Shown in pieces: positions 50,179-59,672 of a stretch of DNA of 64,000 nucleotides. The position numbers and the translations under genes were made by a program. Each line of letters opens with the position of its first letter. Position 1 is the first letter of the stretch. The notes under the pieces were generated by a model, which saw only the letters and a list, made by a program, of their open reading frames with translations, searched no databases and was not told where the DNA came from. This stretch comes from Flavobacteriales bacterium UBA5040 (lineage in GTDB: Bacteria > Bacteroidota > Bacteroidia > Flavobacteriales > Weeksellaceae): assembly GCA_002415135.1 (NCBI GenBank), contig DIBY01000011.1, positions 1-64,000 of the forward strand, in the 5' to 3' direction.

Positions 50179-50997
50179 ATGGATTTATTCAAAGCAATCA
50201 TCATTGCGATCATCGAAGGACTTACCGAATTTCTTCCTATTTCTTCCACGGCACACATGGGTTTCATTGCGAACCTAATGGGCATGGAAGAAACAGAATT
50301 TCTAAAAATGTTTCAGGTATCGATTCAGTTCGGAGCAATTTTAGCCGTGGTTGCAGCTTACTGGAAAAAGTTTTTTGATTTCCAAAACCTTAAATTTTAT
50401 TACAAACTGGCGTTCGCAGTTCTTCCAGCTTTAGGATTGGGGTTTTTATTTGATGATAAAATAGAAGCGCTTCTTGGGAACCAGGTTGCTATTTCTGCAA
50501 TGTTGGTGTTAGGTGGAGTCGTTTTATTATTCGCAGATTCATGGTTTAAAAATCCAAAAATCGATGACGAAAAAGACATGTCGATCAAGAAAGCTGTGAT
50601 CATTGGTTTTTGGCAATGTCTGGCGATGATGCCAGGAACGAGTAGGAGTGCCGCTTCAATTATCGGTGGTATGACGCAAGGATTAACTCGAAAAGCCGCC
50701 GCAGAATTTTCATTTTTCTTAGCCGTTCCAACGATGTTGGCCGTGACTGTTTATTCTATTTTTGTCAAAACCTGGGGAAAAACAACACCCAATCCGATGA
50801 AAGGTTACGAGATGATTCTTTCGTCTTCCGATAATATTATCGCCTTTGTTGTAGGTAATGTGGTCGCGTTTATTGTTGCCTTGATTGCCATAAAATCGTT
50901 CATTGGATTACTCAATAAATACGGATTTAAACCTTGGGGTTGGTACCGAATTATCGTGGGAATCGTCTTGTTGATTTATTTTACACAGTTTCAATAA
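50179..50997 (+). CDS. uppP: Undecaprenyl-diphosphate phosphatase
   Basis: A 272-residue polytopic membrane enzyme (BacA family). Catalytic signatures: EGLTEFLPISSTAHM (about 14-28) and MPGTSRSAASIIGGM (about 152-166). It recycles the C55 lipid carrier for peptidoglycan and other glycans and contributes to bacitracin resistance. Normal length. The double terminator upstream suggests its own transcription start or readthrough control. Confidence 0.97.
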   Translation: MDLFKAIIIAIIEGLTEFLPISSTAHMGFIANLMGMEETEFLKMFQVSIQFGAILAVVAAYWKKFFDFQNLKFYYKLAFAVLPALGLGFLFDDKIEALLGNQVAISAMLVLGGVVLLFADSWFKNPKIDDEKDMSIKKAVIIGFWQCLAMMPGTSRSAASIIGGMTQGLTRKAAAEFSFFLAVPTMLAVTVYSIFVKTWGKTTPNPMKGYEMILSSSDNIIAFVVGNVVAFIVALIAIKSFIGLLNKYGFKPWGWYRIIVGIVLLIYFTQFQ

Positions 50998-51061
50998 TCT
51001 TATTTAGGCAGACATTTGACCTGGTCGAAGGCCTATTTATTATTTTTTTTATGGCAGACAT

Positions 51062-51135
51062 TTCCGTCCTTCGTTCCCGCTTTTTTGCCTTCACTTCGTT
51101 GCGGCAAAAAGAGCTCCACTCAGGTCGGGCTGCAA
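51062..51135. repeat. Dispersed-type intergenic repeat with hairpin
   Basis: The stretch CCTTCACTTCGTTGCGGC with flanks TTTTTTG and CAAAAAG, followed by CTCCACTCAGGTCGGGCTGC, looks like an intergenic repeat I associate with Chryseobacterium-type genomes. TTTTTTGCC and GGCAAAAA can pair. It may end uppP transcription. Repetition elsewhere in the genome cannot be tested here. Confidence 0.4.
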
Positions 51136-51167
51136 ACCAGAACTTTTCACCAATTTAGTTTTTAAAA

Positions 51168-51878
51168 ATGACCGATACCGATTTCTTAGAAGGCCAAATA
51201 ATACTCCTCGACAAACCTCTGGATTGGACAAGTTTTCAAGCGGTTAATAAGCTTAAATTCAAACTCAAAAAAGAATTTAATCTACCCAAGAAATTCAAGA
51301 TCGGACACGCCGGAACTTTAGATCCGCGAGCCACAGGATTACTCATTGTCTGCACCGGAAAATTCACCAAGATCATTCCTGAAATCCAGGATGCACCCAA
51401 AGAATATTTCACCGAAATAAAAATCGGAGTTCAAACAGAATCTTACGACACCGAAAAACCAGAAATACTTCAACAGGATATTTCACATATAACTGAGGAA
51501 CAGATCAGGGGAACTTTAGAAAAATTTCTCGGTGAGATCGATCAGAAACCGCCCATTTTTTCGGCTATTAAAATTGAAGGAAACCGCGCTTATGATTTAG
51601 CCAGAGCTGGAAAAGAAGTAGAAATGAAATCCAGGAAAACCACCATTAATTATATCAGTGGTATTGAAATTGAATTACCATTCGTTCGATTTACCGTCGG
51701 CTGTTCCAAAGGAACTTATATTAGAAGTTTGGCCCACGATATCGGTCAGGATTTAGGTGTTGGTGCCTATTTAACCAATCTTCGCAGAACAAAAATCGGA
51801 GACTATAAAATCGAGAATGGAAGTTCAGAATATTTAGAAAATGAGTACAGTTTTGAAAACTTTAATAAAGAGTCTTAA
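51168..51878 (+). CDS. truB: tRNA pseudouridine-55 synthase
   Basis: A 236-residue TruB. Signatures: IILLDKPLDWTSFQAVNKL at the N-terminus, the catalytic GHAGTLDPRATGLLIVCTG (about 46-64; catalytic Asp52) and FTVGCSKGTYIRSLAHDIG (about 176-194). It isomerises U55 in the T-loop of tRNAs. No C-terminal PUA domain, as usual for short Bacteroidota forms. Confidence 0.96.
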   Translation: MTDTDFLEGQIILLDKPLDWTSFQAVNKLKFKLKKEFNLPKKFKIGHAGTLDPRATGLLIVCTGKFTKIIPEIQDAPKEYFTEIKIGVQTESYDTEKPEILQQDISHITEEQIRGTLEKFLGEIDQKPPIFSAIKIEGNRAYDLARAGKEVEMKSRKTTINYISGIEIELPFVRFTVGCSKGTYIRSLAHDIGQDLGVGAYLTNLRRTKIGDYKIENGSSEYLENEYSFENFNKES

Positions 51879-52075
51879 CCACAAAAGTTAAATCTTTAAT
51901 TAAGCAAATTAAAAGATCAAAAAGATAATAAAAATTTTAATTTCCGAAGTAAATCTTATTGGACTTAACTTCTTAATTCTCATCTTAATGGTTAAAGGTT
52001 CAATAGTGTAATTTGTGAAAACATTTGTGCAATTAGTGTTTAACTTTACAATCTTAAAATACAGAATTTCGATAA

Positions 52076-52654
52076 ATGAAAAAATTATCCACACTGCTTT
52101 TATTGGTTTCTATTTTTGGATTTAGCCAAACGGAGAAAAAGCCGATTCAAGGTTTTTATTTCAGTCCCGAAGTGAGCGCAGGATTTAATTTATCGAATAT
52201 CATTACGAGCAATAGAGACGAACGAAACAATGTAGAAAATCAATATACGATCTATCCGAACGATTTTTCGTACGGAATTTCAGCGGTAGCAGGATTTAAT
52301 TTCATTCCGAATCTATCTTTAGGCGGAGGAATAAAATATACTTACACTACCGATAATTTTCATGTTTTGTACGGAATTATTCAACCAAAAATACTGTTCA
52401 ATGTAGGTGATGGAGAACCGGTTTTTATTGATTTAACGTATGGGTTTCAACTGAATAAATCGGTCGTTGACAATGCAGATTTGTATGGGATAAAAGTGGG
52501 AAAATTGGTTTCTCACAGCAAACGATTAAGCCAGCAAGGCGGCTTTTATTTGGAAGGTCAACAATTAGGAAATACCGGAGTTACCTTTGTGGGTATATTT
52601 TACGGCCTAACGATCTTCAGTAACAAAAATTATAATGAGTATGGAAAAGACTAG
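52076..52654 (+). CDS. Outer-membrane beta-barrel-like secreted protein
   Basis: A 192-residue protein with a signal peptide (KLSTLLLLVSIFGFSQ) and alternating beta strands rich in Tyr, Phe and Gly (FIPNLSLGGGIKYTYTTDNF; GVTFVGIFYGLTIFSN), as in small outer-membrane barrels. No family beyond that. The 3' end overlaps the start of rluF by about 20 bases, so the two are probably translated together. Confidence 0.7.
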   Translation: MKKLSTLLLLVSIFGFSQTEKKPIQGFYFSPEVSAGFNLSNIITSNRDERNNVENQYTIYPNDFSYGISAVAGFNFIPNLSLGGGIKYTYTTDNFHVLYGIIQPKILFNVGDGEPVFIDLTYGFQLNKSVVDNADLYGIKVGKLVSHSKRLSQQGGFYLEGQQLGNTGVTFVGIFYGLTIFSNKNYNEYGKD

Positions 52655-53363
52655 AATAAATAAATATCTTTCTGAAGTTGGATTCTGTTCACGTCGTGAA
52701 GCAGACCGAATGTTAGAACAGGGCAGAATTACCATCAATGGCGCAGTTCCGGAAATGGGAACTAAAGTTTCTGATGAAGACGAGATTTTCGTAGATGGAG
52801 TTTCCATTAAAAAAACAGAAGAAAAACCAGTTTATATTGCTTTGAACAAGCCGGTCGGAATTGTCTGTACGACCGATACCAAAAGAGAAAGAGATAATAT
52901 TATCGAATTCGTGAATCATCCGAAAAGGATTTTCCCGATCGGTAGATTAGATAAGCCGAGTGAAGGATTAATTCTGCTGACCAATGATGGTGATATTGTG
53001 AATAAAATTCTTCGATCAAGAAACAATCACGGAAAAGAATATATCGTACGAGTTGATCATCCGATCACGCCAAAATTTCTAATGCAAATGCGAGGCGGAA
53101 TTCCCATTTTAGATACCGTGACCAACAAATGTGAAGTCGAGCAGATCGACAATTTATCGTTTCGAATTGTTCTTACGCAAGGCTTAAACCGCCAAATTCG
53201 CCGCATGTGTGAATTTTGCGGTTATGAAGTGAAGAAGCTGAAAAGAATCCGCGTTCTCAATATTAAACTCGATCTTCCGATTGGGAAATGGCGGGATTTA
53301 ACGGAGGCGGAACTTACAGAACTACATCAACTATTAGACGATTCTGCTAAAACGGTTGAGTAG
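52635..53363 (+). CDS. rluF: 23S rRNA pseudouridine synthase (RluF/RsuA type)
   Basis: A 242-residue protein. S4 RNA-binding domain (RINKYLSEVGFCSRREADRM, residues about 6-25), then the RsuA-type catalytic core IGRLDKPSEGLILLTNDGDI (about 97-116, catalytic Asp101) and QGLNRQIRRMCEFCGYEVKK (about 178-197). The segment PILDTVTNKCEV is typical of RluF, which modifies U2604 of 23S rRNA. The ATG two codons downstream (52641) is equally possible. Its last 37 bases overlap the end of the opposite M48 gene. Confidence 0.92.
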   Translation: MSMEKTRINKYLSEVGFCSRREADRMLEQGRITINGAVPEMGTKVSDEDEIFVDGVSIKKTEEKPVYIALNKPVGIVCTTDTKRERDNIIEFVNHPKRIFPIGRLDKPSEGLILLTNDGDIVNKILRSRNNHGKEYIVRVDHPITPKFLMQMRGGIPILDTVTNKCEVEQIDNLSFRIVLTQGLNRQIRRMCEFCGYEVKKLKRIRVLNIKLDLPIGKWRDLTEAELTELHQLLDDSAKTVE

Positions 53364-55426
53364 TTTTTTTCTCCCAATAAATTTTTAAAAAGATCTGCTT
53401 CATGATCAAGCAGGTCTTTTTTTGTATCGTAAAAATGACTTGAAAGTGTTTCAGTGAACTTATCGAAAACATCAGAGAGCATCTGTAATTCACTATCAAT
53501 ATACCGGTCGAACTCGAAATATTTATTTTTAGAATCAATGTAGGTCTGGAATAAAGTGAAGTCTTCAGCCTTCATGGCTGTTTTAAATTCACTCTTATAA
53601 AGAAATTCGGTCAGCATTTCCTTAAAATCTTTTTCGTGTTCAATCAATTCAAATCTCTTCTTTCTAATTTCTTCAACAGGTAACGTCATACTCATAAACG
53701 AAACGAATGGAAGAAACTCTTGGAATGCAGCTGAGTATTTTTCAAATGATTCTTCGGTTGTGATGTAGTTTTTTATCCTCCCGTTCAAAATATTTCTAGT
53801 TTCATTATCTGTTTTAGAAGCAAGGAAATGCAAGAAATGAAGGTCGTTTTCTTCAATTTCTGCGTTAAGAACTTCCAAACGTTGTTCTGCGATAAGTTTC
53901 ACTTTGCCAGCTTCATTTGTAAAATATTTTTTACCATCATATTCAAAGGTCTTGATTTGATACTGTTTTAGTTTGATGGCTTCCAAAATCTCTATCTCGC
54001 TTTCGACGGTTGCTTTTTCAAAAACTAAATTCACTTGGTCATCGTTGAAAAAATCAGCCGCACTTGAATGGTCAGCAAGTGTTTTTAGATCATCTAAAGA
54101 AATTAAAGGTGGATTTTTTTGATTGTAGTAAGAATTAAAAACTTCCGGGAATTTATATTTGGTTTCTTCCAACTCAAACTTCTCAAGGAAATGAACGCTC
54201 GAAATAAAATGGTCGCCGTTTCTGATATCGTTTGCTGACAGAAGTTTATTGGTTAAAGTTTCCTCATATTGATCAAGATGTTTTAAAATGCTTGTAGCCA
54301 AACGATGATCGATGTTTTCCGAAGGAATATTAAGCTTTTGAATCTTTTCAATTCTTTGTTGCATGGTTGGGTGCGAAGCCCATTGATCTTCGATAATGAG
54401 TTTGGTATTATTGTATCGGTTCAAATCATCCAGATCGATCTTTGGCAATCCGTTGACGATTGGATGCCTGAATTCTCCTGCATAGAAATGCATTAATGAA
54501 GCTTGGTTTTCGAAAATATTTTTGGTGTTGTACTTGTCGGGATGGTTTCGGTAGAAATTAACGGAATTGCTGAGGGCCATTTCCGACAGATCTAAGCGTA
54601 ATAATGCACTACTTTTCACTTCTGTTCCTACAACCGTGGTGGCAATTGCATCAGCATGAAACTCCATTTGTCTGCTGAGTGACATATGCTTTTTATAAAG
54701 AAACTCGTAGGTTTTCTGTAGGATCCATTTAATCCCGGTAATAATCAAAAACGAGAATTTAGCGAAAAGAAAAATAAGTGCGTGGGTATTGGCGAACTTA
54801 TTCAGGATATCATTGAAACCTTCATTGTCATACAGAGTGCTGTGAATGATTTTATTCGCCTGATTCACATAACTTCCAACCTTCATGCTTCGTTGCGAGA
54901 AATGACCGAATTCATGCGCTAAAATTGCTTTTAGTTCACTTACATTCGTAGAATTGATTAAGCCTAACCCAATCGTAAGGTTTTTCTTGATCGGTAAGAT
55001 CATACTCCAGAACGCCGAATTATAAGAAACGAAAGCATTGACGTCAGGCGATAAAAACACCTTTTTAGGTTTCTGCGTGCCGACATCTTCTACCACTTCA
55101 TCAATTAATTGAAACAATTCGGGCTCATGTTGGCGATTGATCTCGATCATCGAATTGTTGTCATCTTTAAAGGAAGAGAAAATAAACTTCACCAAAAAGA
55201 TGAAAATAAATATACCGATACTAAATATCCCGGCACCGATAACTACGGTCCAGTACGTGAATTTGAAGGTAATGATTTGGTAAGCAAAATAACCGAGAAC
55301 AATTATTAAGGCTACAGAAAGCAGAATTAAAATAGAGTAAACAAGAAAAAATAAAAGGATTAAAAAAACAGAGTTGGTCACTTCTTTTTTATATTCTCTG
55401 GAAATAGAAGGTAGAGTTTTTGCCAT
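53327..55426 (-). CDS. M48 family membrane metallopeptidase, large form
   Basis: A 699-residue protein. Two N-terminal membrane helices (LILLFFLVYSILILLSVALI; VVIGAGIFSIGIFIFIFLVK) precede the zinc peptidase domain with ILAHEFGHFSQRS (about 169-181; HEXXH) and the third ligand in HADAIATTVVG (about 257-267). A 350-residue helical C-terminal extension, far longer than HtpX, makes up the second half. HtpX-like enzymes remove damaged membrane proteins. The HD-domain gene is one base upstream, so the two are likely co-transcribed. Confidence 0.93.
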   Translation of the reverse strand: MAKTLPSISREYKKEVTNSVFLILLFFLVYSILILLSVALIIVLGYFAYQIITFKFTYWTVVIGAGIFSIGIFIFIFLVKFIFSSFKDDNNSMIEINRQHEPELFQLIDEVVEDVGTQKPKKVFLSPDVNAFVSYNSAFWSMILPIKKNLTIGLGLINSTNVSELKAILAHEFGHFSQRSMKVGSYVNQANKIIHSTLYDNEGFNDILNKFANTHALIFLFAKFSFLIITGIKWILQKTYEFLYKKHMSLSRQMEFHADAIATTVVGTEVKSSALLRLDLSEMALSNSVNFYRNHPDKYNTKNIFENQASLMHFYAGEFRHPIVNGLPKIDLDDLNRYNNTKLIIEDQWASHPTMQQRIEKIQKLNIPSENIDHRLATSILKHLDQYEETLTNKLLSANDIRNGDHFISSVHFLEKFELEETKYKFPEVFNSYYNQKNPPLISLDDLKTLADHSSAADFFNDDQVNLVFEKATVESEIEILEAIKLKQYQIKTFEYDGKKYFTNEAGKVKLIAEQRLEVLNAEIEENDLHFLHFLASKTDNETRNILNGRIKNYITTEESFEKYSAAFQEFLPFVSFMSMTLPVEEIRKKRFELIEHEKDFKEMLTEFLYKSEFKTAMKAEDFTLFQTYIDSKNKYFEFDRYIDSELQMLSDVFDKFTETLSSHFYDTKKDLLDHEADLFKNLLGEKNYSTVLAESSNS

Positions 55427-55427
55427 A

Positions 55428-55871
55428 TTAATATTTTTCTTTTAAATAAAGATAAGCCGTCAGATATTTGTTGAGTCTTTTCATATCCCGTTCCGTCATT
55501 GTTTGTGTAAATCTCGTCAGATTCATATTGTCCTGAAGATCATTTAATTTTACCGAAACCGCTAATGAAGATTGTTCGGTTTGTTTTATAAATTCAGTGT
55601 AATCAACATTTACCGGAGTTTTAGTAAGACATTTGATCGCGAAAATCACTTCCGCCGAAAAGCCTTCTTCTACCAATGTTTCATAGGTGATTTCGGGACA
55701 GTCTTCAATCACATCGTGTAAGACTCCCACCATTTTTTCATCATAGGTTTTTCCGGCATTCATCACGCGCATCACGTGACCGATGTACGGCGTACCAAAT
55801 TTATCAGTTTGTCCCTTGTGCGCCTTTTGTGCGATTTTAATGGCTTTGTTGAGTAATTCTTCTTTCGTCAT
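55428..55871 (-). CDS. HD-domain phosphohydrolase (MESH1/SpoT-hydrolase-like)
   Basis: A 147-residue single HD domain: AQKAHKGQTDKFGTPYIGHV (about 14-33), VGVLHDVIEDCPEI (about 48-61; the HD pair) and NDLQDNMNLTR near 111-121. This is the layout of the SpoT/RelA hydrolase domain and of MESH1, which act on (p)ppGpp or NADPH. No synthetase domain is present. It could therefore lower alarmone levels, but substrate choice needs testing. It precedes the M48 protease gene by one base. Confidence 0.88.
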   Translation of the reverse strand: MTKEELLNKAIKIAQKAHKGQTDKFGTPYIGHVMRVMNAGKTYDEKMVGVLHDVIEDCPEITYETLVEEGFSAEVIFAIKCLTKTPVNVDYTEFIKQTEQSSLAVSVKLNDLQDNMNLTRFTQTMTERDMKRLNKYLTAYLYLKEKY

Positions 55872-55951
55872 TTTTAGGATAATTAAAGGAGATAATTAAA
55901 GTGAAATATAAGATGATTTTTTGAATTAGGATTAATAGATTCACTTCAATT

Positions 55952-56702
55952 TTAAGAAAAATTGGAAGGTTTTGATAACAGTTTCACTTTTTTATTCAAT
56001 TCTTCCAAAAGTTCTAATTGCTTTTGCTGAATATCGCATAAATGTTTATACTGATCGATTACTGACAGATCAACTTTCTCGTGAAGATTTCTAATTTCAA
56101 TCTCGGATTTTAGGTTGATCATATAATCGTTGATGGATCTTTTTCGGTCTTTCACTTCCTTTCGATTTTGACTCATCATAATGATGGGTGCCTGGATTGC
56201 GGCAATACACGACAGAATTAAATTCAATAAAATGTAAGGATAAGGATCGAAACTTTTGTTATGCATCACTTGAGTGTTGTACAGGATCCAAATCATCAGA
56301 ATAACGCCAAAAATAATAATGAATTTCCAGCTGCCGCCAAACTGTGCGACTTTACTGACTCATCATAATAATCGGTGCTTGAATTGCGGCGATACACGAC
56401 AGAATTAAATTTAATAAAATGTAAGGATAAGGATCGAAACTTTTATTATGCATCACTTGCGTGTTATAGAGGATCCAAAGCATCAGAATAACACCAAAAA
56501 TTATAATAAATTTCCAGCTGCCGCCAAACTGGGCGACTTTATCAGATAGTTTTTCGCCGTAGCTCCGTTCTTCCTCAGTGTCCTGAATGGTCGTCGTAAT
56601 AAGGGTTTCCTCGGCTAATGCTTTTTCAATGATCTCGTGCATTTTTCCAAGTTGCTCATTTTCACTTTTCAGAAGATCCAGAACATATTTTTTATTTTTC
56701 AT
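55952..56702 (-). pseudogene. DUF1003 membrane protein gene broken by internal tandem duplication
   Basis: The 5' part (from ATG 56702, MKNKKYVLDLLKSE; an in-frame ATG at 56759 is unlikely) runs through the DUF1003 domain with two membrane helices (FIIIFGVILMLWILYNTQVM; ILLNLILSCIAAIQAPIIMM) and stops after MMSQ. A second copy of the same 62 codons follows out of frame, then leads into the normal C-terminal part (NRKEVKDRKRSINDYMINLK and onward to 55952). Because the repeat unit is 187 bases, the joined gene is frame-shifted. Without the extra copy the gene would be an intact DUF1003 protein of about 185 residues. DUF1003 function is unknown. Confidence 0.82.
56169..56541. repeat. Two 186-base copies, offset 187, with 15 differences
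   Basis: Bases 56169-56354 repeat at 56356-56541 with 15 substitutions and no internal gap. Read as protein, 14 of the 15 are silent and one changes Ile to Leu. One extra base at the joint makes the period 187, which shifts the frame. Confidence 0.85.
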
Positions 56703-56759
56703 AATTGAGATTTCTAAGAAGTTACAATGCAAAATGGGACGACATTTCTTTTCTTTCAC

Positions 56760-57121
56760 TTCTAAAAAAAACGAAAGCCAGAAAGAGAATTAAGACCGCC
56801 AGAATCTCCTGCCATCTGATTTTAGCAAAAGTTTTCCGGAAGAAAATATAAAATTTAGTTATCATCAATGTGGTTTCGATATTTTTATTCTGATCAAAGA
56901 TAATTCAGATTTGAATTTTATTTCTTCTTTAAAAATTTTATTTCGATGATTTTTTTAAATGTAATCGACTGTTAATAAATGCCTTTATCTATTTTAAAGG
57001 AATTAAAGTTAAATTGAAAAGAATTATAAATTAGTGTTTGAAGTATTTTAAAGGTTGTCAATTATTTGTAACTGTTTTAATATTTAGTTTTATTAATTTT
57101 ACGGATGTTATTTTTATCATT
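56760..57121. other. Intergenic region without recognisable gene
   Basis: Divergent, AT-rich space between the DUF1003 gene and a small orphan gene. No hairpin, repeat or promoter box that I can support. Confidence 0.4.
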
Positions 57122-57433
57122 ATGAATTTATCTCCAGAAGGCCAAAAACTCTTTAACAAACTGATTTCCGAAATGTTGGAAGACGGTTTTGTGAAAGTAA
57201 GTGATTATACTTTTTATAAAAAATTAGGAAGTATGACCGTGTCTTTGGGAGATCGAGCTTTGAATATTATGCATCAGGAAAAATGTTACAGCATTATTCC
57301 GGAGCGCGAATTCCTAAAACTTGCTAATGGCTTTGAACCTATTTTAATACAGGTAAAATACCTTTTGGCTTTTTCGATGAGACAGGATATGAACCGTTTG
57401 ATGAATTTCTTTTCAACCTATTTTTGGAATTAA
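57122..57433 (+). CDS. Hypothetical protein, 103 aa
   Basis: A small soluble protein (MNLSPEGQKLFNKLISEMLE and onward), mostly helical, with a Phe-rich C-terminus (MNRLMNFFSTYFWN). The longer frame from 57038 would add a hydrophobic leader, but the ATG at 57122 looks like the natural start. I do not recognise the family. Followed by a terminator shared with SulP. Confidence 0.62.
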   Translation: MNLSPEGQKLFNKLISEMLEDGFVKVSDYTFYKKLGSMTVSLGDRALNIMHQEKCYSIIPEREFLKLANGFEPILIQVKYLLAFSMRQDMNRLMNFFSTYFWN

Positions 57434-57475
57434 TGAAGATTGATTTCACTTTCCTGTGATATACTTTAAAAACAA

Positions 57476-57503
57476 AAAATGCTTTAATTTCTTAAAGCAT
57501 TTT
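57476..57503. terminator. Bidirectional terminator
   Basis: AAAATGCTTTAA and TTAAAGCATTTT form a 12-bp stem with a four-base loop, with A and T tracts on both sides, between the convergent 103-residue gene and sulP. Confidence 0.8.
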
Positions 57504-57539
57504 GTAAAAACAATCATTTGATTTTAGCGATCTCTCCCG

Positions 57540-59075
57540 TTATTTTTCAACAGCAACCAAATATTCGGGATCTTTAATGATATTCACGTCAATTACTGCT
57601 TCGGCATTATCTAACAGACGAATACAGTCTGTACTCAAATTTTGAAGATGAACTTTCTTACCAGCAGTGCTGTATTTTTTCGTGATACTATTCAGTGTTT
57701 CAATGGCTGACATATCCGAAACTCTTGATTCTTTGAAATTGATAATCACTTCTTCGGGATCTTCCTCAATATTAAATTTTTCGGAGAATGTCATCACCGA
57801 TCCAAAAAACAAAGGTCCGTAGATGTCATAATGTTTGACTCCTTTCTCATCGATGTAAGTTCTCGCGCGAATTCTTTTGGCACTTTCCCAGGCGAAAACC
57901 AAGGCGGAAATAATAACTCCAATTAAAACTGCTAAAGCTAAATTATGCAGTACAACCGTAATTACCGCTACCAGAATTCCAACAAAGATATCGTGTTTCG
58001 GCATTTTTTTAATGATTTTAAAACTCGCCCACTCAAAGGTTCCGAGTGCGACCATGATCATTACACCAACCAAAGCAGCCATCGGCAACTGACCAATAAT
58101 AGGTGCTCCGAAAAGGATAATCAGTAAAATAGTAATCGAAGCGATAATTCCGGAAAGTCTTGCTCTAGAACCGGCAGAAAGATTCACCAATGTTTGTGCG
58201 ATCATGGGACAGCCACCCATTCCGAAAAAGAAACCATTGGCAATATTAGAAGTTCCCTGAGCGATGCATTCGCGGTTTCCATTTCCTTTGGTGCCGGTCA
58301 TTTCGTCCACGAGGTTCAAAGTCAATAAACCTTCTGTTAAACCTACGGCCGCAAATATTAAAGAGTAGGGAAGTATGATCTTAAATGCTTCCAGTGTAAA
58401 AGGAATATTGGGAATATGGAAAGGCGGAAAACCACCTTCTACCGATGCAATGTCCTGAACGGTTTTGGTATTGATTCCGAAACCTACGACCAAAGCAAAT
58501 ACCACAACGATAGCAACTAATGACGCGGGAATTTTTTTGGTGATCTTCGGAAATCCGACAACGATTGCGACGGTTAAGGCGACCAAACCAAGCATGATCA
58601 TCATTGCTTCTCCTTGCAACCAGGTTAGGGTACCATTTGATAAAACCTTGAACTGATCGAGTTGCGACATGAAAATAATCACGGCGAGACCATTCACAAA
58701 TCCATACATCACCGGTTGCGGAACCAATCTGATGAATTTGCTGAATTTAAATAAACCGATTAAAATCTGAATAACTCCCGCTAAAGCCACCGCAGCAAAA
58801 ACATATTCTAATCCGTTCGAGCGCATCAAAGCGATCAAAACTACAACGGTTGCACCAGCGCCGCCAGAAACCATTCCAGGTCTGCCACCGAACACTGCCG
58901 TGATCAAACCGGCTATAAATGCAGCATACAAGCCAACTAATGGTGGGAAACCTGCCAATATTGCAAACGATAAGGATTCCGGAATCATAGTCATCGCAAC
59001 AGTTAATCCTGCTAGAATTTCGTTTCTATAATTAACTTTCTGGGTAAAGTCGAATAAGTTAAGGGCTAATTTCAT
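57540..59075 (-). CDS. SulP family inorganic anion transporter with STAS domain
   Basis: A 511-residue transporter. The ATG at 59075 (MKLALNLFDFTQKVNYRNEI) precedes the family opening ILAGLTVAMTMIPESLSFAI; the frame to 59225 adds an unlikely leader. About 12-14 helices follow, including VSGGAGATVVVLIAL and GMGGCPMIAQTLVNLSAG. The C-terminal 90 residues are a STAS domain (SRVSDMSAIETLNSITKKYS). SulP proteins carry sulfate, bicarbonate or other anions; substrate unresolved. Single-gene unit. Confidence 0.94.
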   Translation of the reverse strand: MKLALNLFDFTQKVNYRNEILAGLTVAMTMIPESLSFAILAGFPPLVGLYAAFIAGLITAVFGGRPGMVSGGAGATVVVLIALMRSNGLEYVFAAVALAGVIQILIGLFKFSKFIRLVPQPVMYGFVNGLAVIIFMSQLDQFKVLSNGTLTWLQGEAMMIMLGLVALTVAIVVGFPKITKKIPASLVAIVVVFALVVGFGINTKTVQDIASVEGGFPPFHIPNIPFTLEAFKIILPYSLIFAAVGLTEGLLTLNLVDEMTGTKGNGNRECIAQGTSNIANGFFFGMGGCPMIAQTLVNLSAGSRARLSGIIASITILLIILFGAPIIGQLPMAALVGVMIMVALGTFEWASFKIIKKMPKHDIFVGILVAVITVVLHNLALAVLIGVIISALVFAWESAKRIRARTYIDEKGVKHYDIYGPLFFGSVMTFSEKFNIEEDPEEVIINFKESRVSDMSAIETLNSITKKYSTAGKKVHLQNLSTDCIRLLDNAEAVIDVNIIKDPEYLVAVEK

Positions 59076-59216
59076 AAAGAGGTCAACGGTTTGTTGTTGG
59101 AATTTGTACAAGTTTCTGACGTAACTGCAATGAGTTACGCTCTGAAAAATATGTATGTTAATAAAAAAAATCGATTGATGTTTCGTAATTTTTTCAGGGT
59201 GCAAAAATAGAAAAAT

Positions 59217-59245
59217 AAAAACCAACTGATTTAGAAGTTGGTTTT
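59217..59245 (-). terminator. Terminator downstream of the DUF488 gene
   Basis: AAAACCAACT (59217-59226) pairs with AGTTGGTTTT (59236-59245). On the minus strand a T-rich tract follows (TTTTATTTTT). It ends the AcfC-like/DUF488 transcript. Confidence 0.75.
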
Positions 59246-59270
59246 GCTGTAAAATGCGTTGATAAATAAA

Positions 59271-59627
59271 TTAAGAGGTCGTCTTATTGAGATAGTTACA
59301 TAAGACGACGGCTTGATTAAAATGGATGTTTTTGGCGGAGTAAATTAAAGTCACTTGTTGTTGCTCGGCAATCCCTCTCAACCTTTCAATATGATCATTC
59401 TTAGTATTAAGTTCTTCCTCATATCTTTTTGCGAATGCTGGAAATCGTTCTTCCTGATGGTCAAACCATTTTCTGAGTTCTGTAGAAGGTGCGATTTCTT
59501 TAATCCACTCATCCAGTTTTGCTTCTTCTTTAGAAATTCCACGCGGCCACAACCGATCGATTAAAACTCGATATCCATCTTTTTTAGATACTTCTTCGTA
59601 AATTCTCTTAATGTTGATAGGACGCAT
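59271..59627 (-). CDS. DUF488 (YeaO-like) protein
   Basis: A 118-residue protein with the DUF488 signature YRVLIDRLWPRGISKEEAKL (about 19-38) and LRKWFDHQEERFPAFAKRYE (about 51-70). Widespread, function unknown; sometimes linked to metal or nitrogen stress. It follows the AcfC-like gene by 45 bases on the same strand. Confidence 0.9.
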   Translation of the reverse strand: MRPINIKRIYEEVSKKDGYRVLIDRLWPRGISKEEAKLDEWIKEIAPSTELRKWFDHQEERFPAFAKRYEEELNTKNDHIERLRGIAEQQQVTLIYSAKNIHFNQAVVLCNYLNKTTS

Positions 59628-59672
59628 GATTTTACTTTTATTAAATATCCTTTGAACTAATTGATTATGTTG

